DNA of 64,000 nt from Streptomyces sp. A2-16 (GTDB taxonomy: Bacteria; Actinomycetota; Actinomycetes; Streptomycetales; Streptomycetaceae): positions 9,052,001-9,116,000 of the forward strand of contig NZ_CP063808.1 in NCBI RefSeq assembly GCF_018128905.1, in the 5' to 3' direction. The position numbers and the translations under genes were made by a program. Positions 8,676 through 17,220 of this stretch are shown piece by piece (within the stretch, counting starts at the first letter, position 1; each line of letters opens with the position of its first letter). The notes under the pieces were generated by a model. It was given only the letters and a program-made list of their open reading frames with translations. It had not been told where the DNA came from and did not search any database.

Positions 8676-10214
8676 GTGATGCGGGTGAGCCAGGGAAGGG
8701 AACGGCCGCTGACTGTCCACCACCTCAACCAGCTCCTGCTCGTCTGCTCGCTCGTCCTGCTCGTCGCCGTGGCAGCGGTCCGGATCTCCTCGCGCAGCGG
8801 GCTCCCCAGCCTGCTCGTGTACCTGGGGATCGGCATCGCCATGGGCCAGGACGGCATCGGCGACATCCACTTCGACAACGCCGAACTGACCCAGGTCATC
8901 GGGTACGCGGCCCTGGTCGTGATCCTGGCCGAGGGCGGCCTCGGCACGAAGTGGAAGGAGATCAAGCCGGCCCTGCCGGCGGCCACGGTGCTGGCGCTGG
9001 GCGGGGTCGCGGTGAGCGTCGGGGTCACGGCGACGGCCGCGCACTACCTGATCGGCCTCGAATGGCGCCAGGCCCTCATCATCGGCGCGGTCGTCTCCTC
9101 GACGGACGCGGCGGCGGTCTTCTCGGTGCTGCGCAAGATCCCCCTGCCCGCGCGCGTGACGGGCACGCTGGAGGCCGAGTCCGGCTTCAACGACGCCCCC
9201 GTGGTCATCCTGGTGGTCGCCTTCTCCCAGACCGGCCCGGTCGAGCACTGGTACACGCTGATCGCCGAGATAACCCTCGAGCTGGCCATCGGTGCCGCCA
9301 TCGGCATCGCGGTGGGCTGGCTGGGCTCCTGGGGGCTCAGGCACGTCGCCCTGCCCGCCTCCGGCCTCTACCCGATCGCGGTCATGGCGATCGCCGTCAC
9401 CGCGTACGCGGCGGGCGCGCTGGCGCACGGCAGCGGGTTCCTCGCCGTCTATCTCGCCTCCATGGCGATGGGCAACGCCAAGCTGCCGCACTGGCCGGCC
9501 ACCCGCGGTTTCGCCGACGGGCTCGGCTGGATCGCCCAGATCGGCATGTTCGTCCTGCTCGGCCTGCTGGTCACCCCGCACGAGCTGGGCGACGACGTCC
9601 TGCCCGGGCTCGTCATCGGGCTGGTGCTGACCATGGTGGCGCGGCCGCTGAGCGTCTTCCTGTGCCTGACGCCGTTCCGGGTGCCGTGGCAGGAGCAGAC
9701 CCTCATGTCCTGGGCCGGACTACGGGGCGCCGTGCCCATCATCCTGGCGACCATCCCCATGGTGAGCGGTGTCGAGGGCAGCCGTCGCGTCTTCAACATC
9801 GTCTTCGTCCTGGTCGTCGTCTACACCCTGGTGCAGGGTCCGACGCTGCCCTGGCTGGCGCGCAAGCTGCGCCTGGGCGGGGACTCCGAGGCCGCCGACC
9901 TCGGCATCGAGTCGGCGCCCCTGGAGCGGCTGCGCGGGCACCTGCTGTCCGTCGCGATCCCCGAGGGCTCCCGGATGCACGGCGTCGAGGTCAACGAGCT
10001 GCGGCTGCCCGCCGGAGCCGCGGTCACCCTGGTCGTCCGCGACGAAAAATCGTTCGTTCCGCTGCCCACGACGGTGCTGCGGCGCGGGGACGAACTGCTC
10101 GTCGTCGCCACCGACCCGGTCCGCGACGCCGCCGAACGACGGCTGCGCGCGGTGGGCCACGGCGGCAAGCTGGCCGACTGGCTGGGCACGGGCGGCAACG
10201 GCGGCGCACGTTAA
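8676..10214 (+). CDS. CPA1-type potassium or sodium/proton antiporter with C-terminal TrkA-C domain
   Basis: About twelve membrane segments fill residues 15-390, followed by a cytosolic TrkA-C-like ligand-binding domain (residues about 420-490; LRLPAGAAVTLVVRDEKSFV). The CPA1 core motifs are present: GAVVSSTDAAAVFSVLRK and LEAESGFNDAP in the ion-binding unwound helices, and WAGLRGAVPIILATIP. This pairing resembles NhaP2/CvrA-type K+/H+ antiporters used in pH, turgor or potassium homeostasis. The start is uncertain: GTG 8676, ATG 8679 and GTG 8685 are available. A GGAAGGG site fits best a CTG at 8709, which would give the usual TVHHLNQLLL N-terminus. It is divergent from the acylase gene. Confidence 0.9.
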   Translation: MMRVSQGRERPLTVHHLNQLLLVCSLVLLVAVAAVRISSRSGLPSLLVYLGIGIAMGQDGIGDIHFDNAELTQVIGYAALVVILAEGGLGTKWKEIKPALPAATVLALGGVAVSVGVTATAAHYLIGLEWRQALIIGAVVSSTDAAAVFSVLRKIPLPARVTGTLEAESGFNDAPVVILVVAFSQTGPVEHWYTLIAEITLELAIGAAIGIAVGWLGSWGLRHVALPASGLYPIAVMAIAVTAYAAGALAHGSGFLAVYLASMAMGNAKLPHWPATRGFADGLGWIAQIGMFVLLGLLVTPHELGDDVLPGLVIGLVLTMVARPLSVFLCLTPFRVPWQEQTLMSWAGLRGAVPIILATIPMVSGVEGSRRVFNIVFVLVVVYTLVQGPTLPWLARKLRLGGDSEAADLGIESAPLERLRGHLLSVAIPEGSRMHGVEVNELRLPAGAAVTLVVRDEKSFVPLPTTVLRRGDELLVVATDPVRDAAERRLRAVGHGGKLADWLGTGGNGGAR

Positions 10215-10225
10215 GAGCGTGTTTC

Positions 10226-10249
10226 GCGCCCCCTGTACGATGGGGGCGC
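10226..10249 (+). terminator. Hairpin terminator after antiporter gene
   Basis: A perfect 8-bp stem (GCGCCCCC / GGGGGCGC) with loop TGTACGAT begins 12 bases after the antiporter stop codon. There is no U-tract, so termination is inferred from position and stability. Confidence 0.6.
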
Positions 10250-10422
10250 ACTCCTGATCGAACCAACTCTGCCTGACGCAGAGCTGGCGCGACCGTATGG
10301 CGGCCGGGACGTCCCTCGTGACGTGGTCTTCGGCATCTACCGCAGTCCGCGCAAGAGGACAGCTCTCGGCGCCCCCTTCATGCCAAGGGGCCGCGCTACC
10401 AGGCGGCAGAAAGGCACGGGCC

Positions 10423-11688
10423 GTGGCATCCACGGTCACCTCCTCCCGCCCGGGATACGGGCAGCTGCTGCGTACCCGCGGCGCCTGGACGTTCCTGCTC
10501 CCCGGCTTCGCGGCACGCCAGCCGTTCGCGATGCTCACCCTCTCCCTCGTGCTGCTCGTGCAGCACACCACCGGCTCCTACGGCGCGGCGGGCGCCGTCG
10601 CGGCCGTCACCGGCGTCTCCATGGCGCTGTTCGCGCCCTGGAGCGGCCGTCTCGCGGACCGCCACGGGCAGCGTGCCGTGCTGGTCCCCGGTGTCCTGCT
10701 GCACACCCTGGCGGGCCTGTCCCTGACCGCCCTCGCCCTCGCGCACGCGCCCTTGTGGGCCCTGTTCGCGGCGGCCGTGCCCACGGGCGCCTCGGTGCCG
10801 CAGATCGGGCCCATGGTGCGTGCCCGCTGGGGCGTGAAGCTCCAGGACTCGCCCCTGATGACCACGGCGGCGGCCTTCGAGTCCGTCACGGACGAGCTGA
10901 CCTTCGTCTTCGGCCCGCTGCTGGCCACCGCCCTGTGCACCGCCGTCCACCCCGCCGCCGGCCTGTTGACGGAGGCGTCGCTGACGCTGTTCGGCGGCCT
11001 GCTGTTCGCCGCGCAGAAGAGCACGCAGCCCTCCGTCGCTCTCGCGGAGCACATGCGCGTGGAGCGCACCTCGGCGCTGCGCGTCCCCGGCGTGCGCGTC
11101 CTGATCGTGACCTTCCTGGGCATCGGTTCCGTCTTCGGGGGCATGCAGGTCTCCCTGGCCGCGTTCAGCGAGTCGATCGGCGAGCCCGGTCTGAACGGTG
11201 TCCTGTACGGCGTCTTCGCCGCGGGCAACATGCTCTCCGGGCTGGTCTGCGGGGCCATCGCCTGGAAGGTGGCCCCCCACCGGCGCCTGCTCGTCGGCTA
11301 CGGCGCCCTCGCGCTGACGGCCTCCGGCCTGTGGGCCGCGCACTCGGTGCTGGTCCTGGCCGGCCTCGGCCTCCTGGTCGGCATGTGCATCGCGCCCGCC
11401 CTGATCACCGGATACACCCTGGTGGAGAACCTGGTCCCGGCCGGCGCCCGCACCGAGGCCTTCACCTGGCTGACCGGAGCGGTGGCCCTCGGCCAGGCGG
11501 CCGCCGTCACGGTCGCCGGGCAGCTGGAGGACCGCTTCTGGGGCGGGGCCGGATTCCTGGTCCCGATGGGTGGCACTCTGCTCGCGCTGGCGACCTTGGT
11601 GGCCCTGCGGTCCCACCTGGTGGCGCGGCCCCGCGGCCGGACCGTCGCACGTGGCATCGGTCACCGAGTGCCGGTGGCAGTGGACTGA
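10423..11688 (+). CDS. MFS transporter
   Basis: The 421-residue protein has about twelve hydrophobic segments and the MFS loop motif after helix 2 (APWSGRLADRHGQRAVLVPG). It belongs to the drug or sugar efflux-like MFS carriers common in Streptomyces; the substrate cannot be read from sequence. The GTG at 10423 has an AAAGG site upstream and begins VASTVTSSRPGYGQLLRTRG. The same frame is open further upstream to 10297, but that part is Ser/Ala/Arg-rich and unlike a transporter N-terminus. The 10250-10422 gap shows no convincing gene. Confidence 0.88.
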   Translation: MASTVTSSRPGYGQLLRTRGAWTFLLPGFAARQPFAMLTLSLVLLVQHTTGSYGAAGAVAAVTGVSMALFAPWSGRLADRHGQRAVLVPGVLLHTLAGLSLTALALAHAPLWALFAAAVPTGASVPQIGPMVRARWGVKLQDSPLMTTAAAFESVTDELTFVFGPLLATALCTAVHPAAGLLTEASLTLFGGLLFAAQKSTQPSVALAEHMRVERTSALRVPGVRVLIVTFLGIGSVFGGMQVSLAAFSESIGEPGLNGVLYGVFAAGNMLSGLVCGAIAWKVAPHRRLLVGYGALALTASGLWAAHSVLVLAGLGLLVGMCIAPALITGYTLVENLVPAGARTEAFTWLTGAVALGQAAAVTVAGQLEDRFWGGAGFLVPMGGTLLALATLVALRSHLVARPRGRTVARGIGHRVPVAVD

Positions 11689-11718
11689 TCCTCGGGAATA
11701 CGTCACTATGGACCCTCG

Positions 11719-11745
11719 TTAGCACTCATTGAGTGAGAGTGCCAG
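11719..11745 (+). promoter_or_regulatory. CIRCE operator (HrcA site) upstream of the FmdB/Ruc-like gene
   Basis: The sequence reads TTAGCACTC, nine bases, then GAGTGCCAG. This matches the CIRCE consensus TTAGCACTC-N9-GAGTGCTAA in all nine left-arm bases and in seven of nine right-arm bases. It ends 10 bases before the GTG start, directly against the AGGAGGA ribosome-binding site. HrcA binding here would repress the gene except during heat or protein-folding stress. Confidence 0.9.
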
Positions 11746-11755
11746 GAGGAAGACA

Positions 11756-12085
11756 GTGCCCACCTACCAGTACCAGTGCACCGAGTGCGGCGAGGGCCTC
11801 GAGGCGGTGCAGAAGTTCACCGACGACGCTCTGACCGAGTGCCCCAACTGCCAGGGTCGCCTCAAGAAGGTGTTCTCCGCGGTGGGCATCGTCTTCAAGG
11901 GCTCCGGCTTCTACCGCAACGACAGCCGCGGCTCCTCGTCGAGCAGCTCGCCGGCGTCGTCGTCCTCGAAGCCGTCGACGTCCACCTCGTCGACCGACTC
12001 GAAGTCGTCCTCCTCGGACGCGAAGTCGTCGAGCTCGAAGTCGTCGAGCTCGGGCACCTCGTCGAGCAGCAGCTCCGCCGCATAG
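11756..12085 (+). CDS. FmdB-family zinc-ribbon protein, probable Ruc-type HrcA-controlled chaperone
   Basis: The GTG start with a strong AGGAGGA site gives VPTYQYQCTECGEGLEAVQK. Two CxxC knuckles (CTEC, CPNC) form the FmdB zinc ribbon, followed by GRLKKVFSAVGIVFKGSGFY. The C-terminal half is a Ser-rich tail of about 50 residues (Ser with Lys, Asp, Thr, Gly) that should be disordered. Zinc ribbon plus disordered tail plus HrcA control is the description of Mycobacterium Rv0991c (Ruc), a redox-regulated chaperone that aids Hsp70. The Ruc assignment is inference from layout, operator and local synteny; plain FmdB-family protein is the cautious name. Confidence 0.88.
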   Translation: MPTYQYQCTECGEGLEAVQKFTDDALTECPNCQGRLKKVFSAVGIVFKGSGFYRNDSRGSSSSSSPASSSSKPSTSTSSTDSKSSSSDAKSSSSKSSSSGTSSSSSSAA

Positions 12086-12098
12086 GTCTCACTTCCGA

Positions 12099-12128
12099 AA
12101 CCCTGCCGTCGTACCGGACGGCAGGGTT
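12099..12128 (+). terminator. Strong intrinsic terminator after FmdB-family gene
   Basis: A 12-bp perfect stem (AACCCTGCCGTC / GACGGCAGGGTT) with a 6-base loop is followed by TCTTGGTGT. It lies 13 bases after the stop codon, so the FmdB gene is a single-gene transcript. Confidence 0.85.
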
Positions 12129-12185
12129 CTTGGTGTACCCGGAGCCGCTCGCCGCGGCATTTCGGGGCCGGATACTGTGCTGCTC

Positions 12186-13019
12186 ATGGCGAACGCAGAG
12201 ATCGGCGTAATCGGCGGTTCGGGCTTCTACTCGTTCCTCGACGACGTGACCGAGGTACAGGTGGACACCCCCTACGGGCCGCCCAGCGACTCCCTGTTCC
12301 TCGGCGAGGTCGCCGGCCGGCGGGTCGCCTTCCTGCCCCGGCACGGACGCGGCCACCATCTGCCGCCCCACCGGATCAACTACCGGGCCAACCTGTGGGC
12401 GCTCAGGTCGGTGGGGGCACGGCAGATCCTCGGCCCGTGCGCGGTGGGCGGGCTGCGTCCCGAGTACGGGCCGGGCACGCTGCTCGTGCCGGACCAGCTG
12501 GTCGACCGTACGAAGTCCCGGGCCGCGACCTACTTCGACGGGCTGCCGCTGCCGGACGGCACCGTGCCCAACGTGGTGCACGTGTCCCTGGCCGACCCGT
12601 ACTGCCCCGTCGGGCGGGCGGCCGCGCTGAAGGCGGCCCGCGGACGCGACTGGGAGGCGGTGGACGGCGGCACGCTCGTCGTGGTCGAGGGTCCGCGGTT
12701 CTCCACCCGCGCCGAATCGTTGTGGCACCAGGCGCAGGGCTGGTCGGTGGTGGGCATGACCGGCCATCCCGAGGCGTCCCTCGCCCGTGAACTGGAGCTC
12801 TGCTACACGTCGTTGACCCTGGTCACCGATCTCGACGCGGGTGCCGAGACCGGTGAGGGCGTCTCGCACGACGAGGTGCTGCGGGTGTTCGCGGCGAACG
12901 TGGACCGGCTGCGCGGCGTGCTGTTCGACGCGGTGGCGGCGCTGCCTTCCAGCGGGGAGCGGGAGTGCCTGTGCGTGAACGCGCTGGGCGGGATGGATCC
13001 GGGGTTCGAACTGCCGTAG
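12186..13019 (+). CDS. S-methyl-5'-thioadenosine phosphorylase / purine phosphorylase family
   Basis: This cytosolic PNP/MTAP-family enzyme splits methylthioadenosine (or a related purine nucleoside) with phosphate in the methionine salvage pathway. The 277-residue protein shows the phosphate-binding GVIGGSGFYSFLDDV opening, the LPRHGRGHHLPPHRINYRAN signature of the MTAP family, VVVEGPRFSTRAES, and VVGMTGHPEASLARELELCY in the base pocket. The ATG at 12186 begins MANAEIGVIGG; an extra nine in-frame bases upstream are not needed. It is probably monocistronic. A purine nucleoside phosphorylase activity cannot be excluded. Confidence 0.9.
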   Translation: MANAEIGVIGGSGFYSFLDDVTEVQVDTPYGPPSDSLFLGEVAGRRVAFLPRHGRGHHLPPHRINYRANLWALRSVGARQILGPCAVGGLRPEYGPGTLLVPDQLVDRTKSRAATYFDGLPLPDGTVPNVVHVSLADPYCPVGRAAALKAARGRDWEAVDGGTLVVVEGPRFSTRAESLWHQAQGWSVVGMTGHPEASLARELELCYTSLTLVTDLDAGAETGEGVSHDEVLRVFAANVDRLRGVLFDAVAALPSSGERECLCVNALGGMDPGFELP

Positions 13020-13068
13020 CGGCTGCGGAAGTCCTCGTTCGGGTGGGGGAGTTCTCCACAACCCGTGG

Positions 13069-13689
13069 GTGGTCCACCGGTGTCGGCGGGATCCGGCGCG
13101 AAGCCTCATCGTGGCATCGCAAGCCGATCTCTCGTCGCTGGTGGTGGTCCTCGTGCCCTTCGCTCCCTCCCTCTCTCCCCTCGCTCCGTACCCGCCCGGT
13201 GCGGACGCTCCCCCGACCCGCGAGGTCCCGCACTTCGCACCGGTGCGGGTGCGCGGCGGGCGATATCACCTGCGGCGGCTCGTACGGCATCGCCGACGTG
13301 CCGTGGCCGTCGGCCTGGTCGTCACCGCGGCCGCGCTGGTGGCGGCGGCCCCGCGGTACGGCGACGGGGCGCGTGGCCATCCGGTGGCCGAGTCCGTGCG
13401 GGAGCACCGGAAGGCCGCCACGGTGTCGGCACCGGTGCGGATCGCCGACGGGGAGACCGTGCGGCTGCTGCGGCCCGGCGACCGGGTCGACGTGATCGCC
13501 GCGGAGGGGCCGGCGGCGGGCGGCGGCGCGCAGGTGGTCGCGCGCGGGGCACGTGTGTCGAAGGTTCCCGCAGCGCCGGACGGCGCGGGCGACAGCGGGG
13601 CCCTGGTCGTCCTGTCGGTGCCGCGCTCCACGGCGGCACGCCTCGTCGGAGCGAGTTCCACGGCCCGGTTGGCGGTGACGCTGTGTTGA
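13069..13689 (+). CDS. SAF/RcpC-like domain protein with N-terminal membrane anchor
   Basis: A single membrane helix (AVAVGLVVTAAALVAAAP, residues about 77-94) follows an Arg-rich cytosolic segment. The outside part contains VSAPVRIADGETVRLLRPGDRVDVI, the pattern of SAF/RcpC (CpaB-like) domains that in Flp pilus systems lie at the cell surface. No other pilus genes are nearby. The start is unsure: GTG 13069, GTG 13111 and later GTG codons are all possible, and no clean ribosome-binding site decides. The function is unknown; position next to mscL is the only context. Confidence 0.65.
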   Translation: MVHRCRRDPARSLIVASQADLSSLVVVLVPFAPSLSPLAPYPPGADAPPTREVPHFAPVRVRGGRYHLRRLVRHRRRAVAVGLVVTAAALVAAAPRYGDGARGHPVAESVREHRKAATVSAPVRIADGETVRLLRPGDRVDVIAAEGPAAGGGAQVVARGARVSKVPAAPDGAGDSGALVVLSVPRSTAARLVGASSTARLAVTLC

Positions 13690-13827
13690 TCAGCGGCGCC
13701 CCTCTGTTGCGCACTCTTGCGTCAAGTCCCCCTTTCGAGCTACCCAATTGGACAGGGTCACCTCGCGTTGACGTAGGTTGCGGAGCTGTTTGTTCCACAA
13801 CCTGTGCGTGCGAGAAGAGGCCTCTAG

Positions 13828-14283
13828 GTGAGCGAGAAGAAGCCGAGCGTCTGGGAGGGCTTCAAGGCCTTCCTGATGCGCGGGAACGTCGTCGATCTGG
13901 CAGTCGCGGTGGTCATCGGCGCGGCCTTCACCAACATCGTGAACTCGGTGGTGAAGGGGATCATCAACCCGCTGGTGGGGGCGATCGGCACCAAGAACCT
14001 CGACCACTACAGCTCTTGTCTGAGCTCCTCGTGCAAGGGCGAGCAGGGCATCACGATCCTGTGGGGCTCGGTGCTCGGCGCCACCCTCAGCTTCGTGATC
14101 ACCGCGGCCGTCGTGTACTTCCTGATGGTGCTGCCGATGGCGAAGTACCTCGCCCGGGCGGAGGCTCGCCGGAAGGCGAAGGAGAGCACCCACGAGGTCA
14201 TCGAGGTGACCGAGCTGGAGGTCCTCAAGGAGATCCGCGACGCCCTGGTCGCACAGCGGGGCTCGGGCCACGACGGGCGCTAG
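13828..14283 (+). CDS. mscL: Large-conductance mechanosensitive channel
   Basis: MscL opens under membrane tension and releases solutes on osmotic downshock; five subunits form the pore. The 151-residue protein shows the N-terminal amphipathic helix and first membrane helix (GFKAFLMRGNVVDLAVAVVI), the conserved TNIVNSVVKGIINPLVG stretch, and a second helix (LSFVITAAVVYFLMVLPMAK). A charged C-terminal bundle follows. The periplasmic loop carries two cysteines (SSCLSSSCKG), an uncommon feature. The start is GTG 13828. Confidence 0.96.
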   Translation: MSEKKPSVWEGFKAFLMRGNVVDLAVAVVIGAAFTNIVNSVVKGIINPLVGAIGTKNLDHYSSCLSSSCKGEQGITILWGSVLGATLSFVITAAVVYFLMVLPMAKYLARAEARRKAKESTHEVIEVTELEVLKEIRDALVAQRGSGHDGR

Positions 14284-14305
14284 CGAGCCGGGCCCGGCAC
14301 CTCGC

Positions 14306-14488
14306 TCAGAGGTGGTGGGGCGGCTTCTCGTCGAGGAAGCGCTTCAGGTCGGCCGCGCTGTCGCCTTCGGTGCGCGGCCGGTCGCCCCAGCCCCGGTCGG
14401 TGTCGTCCGCGGACTGCTGGTCCAGCGGATCGTCGAAGACCAGCGCGGGCTTCGGCTCTCGGGGCTCGGGGTGGCGGGCGCTACTCAT
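14306..14488 (-). CDS. Conserved small hydrophilic protein
   Basis: The ATG at 14488 gives 60 residues: an acidic/polar protein with a PREPKPALVFDDPLDQQSAD core and a C-terminal LKRFLDEKPPHHL. No domain is recognised. It converges with mscL (23 bases between stops) and diverges from ltrA. A much longer open frame upstream is antisense to ltrA and was rejected as a shadow. Confidence 0.6.
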   Translation of the reverse strand: MSSARHPEPREPKPALVFDDPLDQQSADDTDRGWGDRPRTEGDSAADLKRFLDEKPPHHL

Positions 14489-14550
14489 GGATCCAGGGTA
14501 CGGCCCCGTCCGACGCACGCCGTGCGGCCGGCGGCCGCCCCCGCATCCCG

Positions 14551-14586
14551 GTCCCGGTGCCGGTCCCGGTGCCGGTCCCGGTGCGG
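14551..14586. repeat. Three 12-bp tandem repeats between the small gene and ltrA
   Basis: GTCCCGGTGCCG is repeated three times, the third copy with one mismatch. It lies in the 160-base divergent intergenic region, upstream of both start codons. No function is evident. Confidence 0.8.
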
Positions 14587-14650
14587 GTGAACCGGTGCCG
14601 GTGAACACGTCCGCAAGCGTTTCCGGACGGTATCTGCTGTGCTTGGCCCC

Positions 14651-15850
14651 ATGACGTCCCGTCCCACGCGCAGTCCACTGCGCAGACTCACCGCCCGTGG
14701 CCGCGACGAGGCCCACCGGGTCGCCTCGCCGCTGGAGCTCTTCTTCGACCTGTGCTTCGTCGTGGCCATCGCCCAGGCGGGCGTGGGCCTTGTGCACGCC
14801 GTCGCCGAGGGGCACGCCGGCGAGGGCATCCTCAACTACGCGATGCTCTTCTTCGCCATCTGGTGGGCCTGGATGAACTTCACGTGGTTCGCCTCGGCGT
14901 ACGACAACGACGACGCGCTCTACCGGGTCGTGACCCTGCTGCAGATGGCCGGTGTCCTGGTGCTGGCGGCCGGGGTGTCCCGGGCGTTCGACGACCACGA
15001 GTTCCTGGCCGTGTGGCTGGGCTACGTGATCATGCGGCTGGCGCTGATCGCGCAATGGCTGCGAGTGGCGCGCTCGACGGAGGGCGCGGAGCGGACGATG
15101 GCCCTGCGATACGTGTTCGGCGTGCTGCTGTGCCAGGTCGGCTGGCTGGGACTGCTGGTGCTGCCGGAGGGCGGGCGGCCCTGGGTCTTCCTGGTGATGG
15201 CGGTGCTGGAGATGTGTGTGCCGCCGTTCGCCGAGCGGGACCATCCGACGTCGTGGCACCCGCACCACATCGCGGAACGCTACGGCCTGTTCACGATCAT
15301 CGTGCTCGGCGAGACGATCGCCGCCGCCACGGTCGCGGTGAAGTCCGGCATCGACGAGAACGACGCGCTGGACGAGCTGTTGCCGATCGCCGCGGGTGGA
15401 CTGCTGATCATCTTCGCCGCGTGGTGGATCTACTTCGTGGTGCCCATCCACGGCCATCTCCGCTCCAACAGACAGGCGTTCCTGTGGGGATACGGCCACT
15501 ACCTGGTCTTCGCCTCGGCCGCCGCGATCGGGGCGGGCCTGGAGGTGGCCGTGGAGCAGGCCGTCGGCAAGGCGCACATCTCGACACTGGCCGCATCGGC
15601 CTCGGTGACCCTGCCGACCGCGCTCTACCTGCTCACCGTCTGGCTGCTGCACTCGCGCTACTTCAAGGTGGGCATCGCCCAGCAACTGGTGCTGCCGGTC
15701 ACGGCGTTGCTGGTGATCTGCTGCACCTTCCTGGGCGACTGGGCGGTGTTCGCGGCGGGCATCGTGGCGGCGCTGGCCGTGGTGACCGGGACGACGCTGA
15801 CCGCGCGGATGGCGGTGCGGGAGCGGGAGGAGGCGGTTCGGGCGGCGTGA
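14651..15850 (+). CDS. Low temperature requirement A (LtrA) family membrane protein
   Basis: The 399-residue protein has about ten to twelve membrane helices and the LtrA hallmarks: SPLELFFDLCFVVAIAQAG at the N-terminus, FAIWWAWMNFTWFASAYDND, and HHIAERYGLFTIIVLGETIA near the middle. Family members are found widely in actinobacteria. The Listeria gene was linked to growth at low temperature, but a biochemical role is not established. The ATG at 14651 follows directly on a weak site. Transcription is probably separate from the peptidase gene 39 bases downstream, though co-transcription is possible. Confidence 0.9.
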   Translation: MTSRPTRSPLRRLTARGRDEAHRVASPLELFFDLCFVVAIAQAGVGLVHAVAEGHAGEGILNYAMLFFAIWWAWMNFTWFASAYDNDDALYRVVTLLQMAGVLVLAAGVSRAFDDHEFLAVWLGYVIMRLALIAQWLRVARSTEGAERTMALRYVFGVLLCQVGWLGLLVLPEGGRPWVFLVMAVLEMCVPPFAERDHPTSWHPHHIAERYGLFTIIVLGETIAAATVAVKSGIDENDALDELLPIAAGGLLIIFAAWWIYFVVPIHGHLRSNRQAFLWGYGHYLVFASAAAIGAGLEVAVEQAVGKAHISTLAASASVTLPTALYLLTVWLLHSRYFKVGIAQQLVLPVTALLVICCTFLGDWAVFAAGIVAALAVVTGTTLTARMAVREREEAVRAA

Positions 15851-15889
15851 CGGCCACGGGTCCGGGGGTGGCTGGACAAGACTGGGGAC

Positions 15890-16930
15890 ATGACAGTTGA
15901 CGCTCTGACGGACGTGGCGGGAGTGCGCGTGGGGCACGCGACGCGCACCGGCGGTGGTTGGCTCACCGGGACCACGGTGGTGCTGGCCCCAGAGGGCGGG
16001 GCGGTCGCGGCGGTGGACGTGCGTGGCGGAGGGCCCGGCACCAAGGAGACCGACGCGCTCGATCCGCGCAACCTGGTGCAGAAGGTCGAGGCGATCGTGC
16101 TGACCGGGGGCAGTGCGTACGGGCTGGACGCGGCCTCCGGGGTGATGGCCTGGCTGGAGGAGCGGGGGCGCGGGGTGCGGGTCGGGCCGGACCCCTCGCA
16201 GGTGGTACCGGTCGTGCCGGCCGCGTGCGTCTTCGACCTGGGGCGGGGTGGGGATTTCCGGGCCCGGCCGGACGCGGGCACCGGGCGGGCCGCGGTCGAG
16301 GCGGCCGCGGCGAGCGCGTTCGGTGCGAGGGTGGCGGAAGGGTGTGTGGGGGCGGGGACGGGGGCCGTGGTCGGGGGGATGAAGGGCGGGGTGGGGACGG
16401 CGAGTGTCGTGCTCCCCTCGGGGATCACCGTGGCGGCGCTGGTGGTGGCCAACGCGGTGGGGGAGGTGGCGGATCCGGAGACGGGGGCGTTGTACGGGGA
16501 GCTGTTCCAGGGGCGGGTGCGGTATCCGCAGGAGCAGGTGCATGACGCTGCGCGCCGACGGCTCGCCGAGGCCGGGGCGGGGAATGCGCCGGCCCCGTTG
16601 AACACGACGCTCGCGGTGGTGGCCACGGATGCGGAGCTGTCGAAGGCGCAGGCCCAGAAGGTGGCCGGGACGGCGCACGACGGCATCGCGCGGGCCGTGC
16701 GGCCGGTGCATCTGCTGCACGACGGCGACACGGTGTTCGCGCTGGCCACGGGGGCGGTTGCGCTGGACGCCGGGGATCCGCTCGCGCTCAACCCTGTGCT
16801 GGCCGCGGGGGCGGATGTGGTGATGCGCGCGATTGTGCGGGCGGTGCGGGCGGCGGGGTCGGTGGAGGGGGTGGGGGGTGCGTGGCCGGCGTATGAGGCG
16901 CTGTACGGGGGGCGCGGTGGTGAGGGCTGA
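15890..16930 (+). CDS. P1 (S58) family peptidase, L-aminopeptidase/D-esterase DmpA type
   Basis: The 346-residue protein is a self-processing aminopeptidase-family enzyme. The opening DVAGVRVGHATRTGGGWLTG and the EAIVLTGGSAYGLDAASGVM segment are typical of the family. The predicted autocleavage lies before the Thr nucleophile in APLNTTLAVVATDA (about residue 237), which would give alpha and beta chains. Substrate unknown; relatives cleave small amides, D-amino acid esters or beta-peptides. The ATG lies 39 bases after ltrA. Confidence 0.9.
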   Translation: MTVDALTDVAGVRVGHATRTGGGWLTGTTVVLAPEGGAVAAVDVRGGGPGTKETDALDPRNLVQKVEAIVLTGGSAYGLDAASGVMAWLEERGRGVRVGPDPSQVVPVVPAACVFDLGRGGDFRARPDAGTGRAAVEAAAASAFGARVAEGCVGAGTGAVVGGMKGGVGTASVVLPSGITVAALVVANAVGEVADPETGALYGELFQGRVRYPQEQVHDAARRRLAEAGAGNAPAPLNTTLAVVATDAELSKAQAQKVAGTAHDGIARAVRPVHLLHDGDTVFALATGAVALDAGDPLALNPVLAAGADVVMRAIVRAVRAAGSVEGVGGAWPAYEALYGGRGGEG

Positions 16931-17142
16931 TGCGGGTGGTGCCTGCGGCGGCCTGTTTCGGTTCGGTGGGGGCGTGCGTAGCGCGTGCGGGTGCGTTGTG
17001 GGTCGGGGCCGGGGTGGGGGGTGTCCGTCCTCGGTCCGGCGGTTGCTGTGCCTTGAGATGTGCTCGGCAACGGACGCCGGCCGCTGCGGGCGGACACCCC
17101 CCACCCCGTCCCCTTGCCGCCGTACGCGGCTTGCGGCCCGTC

Positions 17143-17200
17143 GTGCCGCACGGTCCGGCCACCGGCTCGTGGTGCCGCACGGTCCGGCCAACGGCCCGTC
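17143..17200. repeat. Imperfect 29-bp direct repeat
   Basis: GTGCCGCACGGTCCGGCC occurs at 17143 and again at 17172, with related flanking bases. It lies in the roughly 520-base gene-free stretch 16931-17452, which otherwise holds only the dispersed repeat at 17221 and the promoter region of the transpeptidase gene. Confidence 0.7.
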
Positions 17201-17220
17201 CTGGCGCCGGGTCACTGCAA

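Noticed and set aside
14551..14586. The short tandem repeats at 14551, 17143 and 59963 as a CRISPR array
   Set aside because: Units of 12-29 bp abut without unique spacers, and no cas genes are present.
16931..17220. A gene in the gap after the P1 peptidase
   Set aside because: All frames give low-complexity Gly/Val/Arg or Pro/Ala translations; the gap is filled by direct and dispersed repeats.
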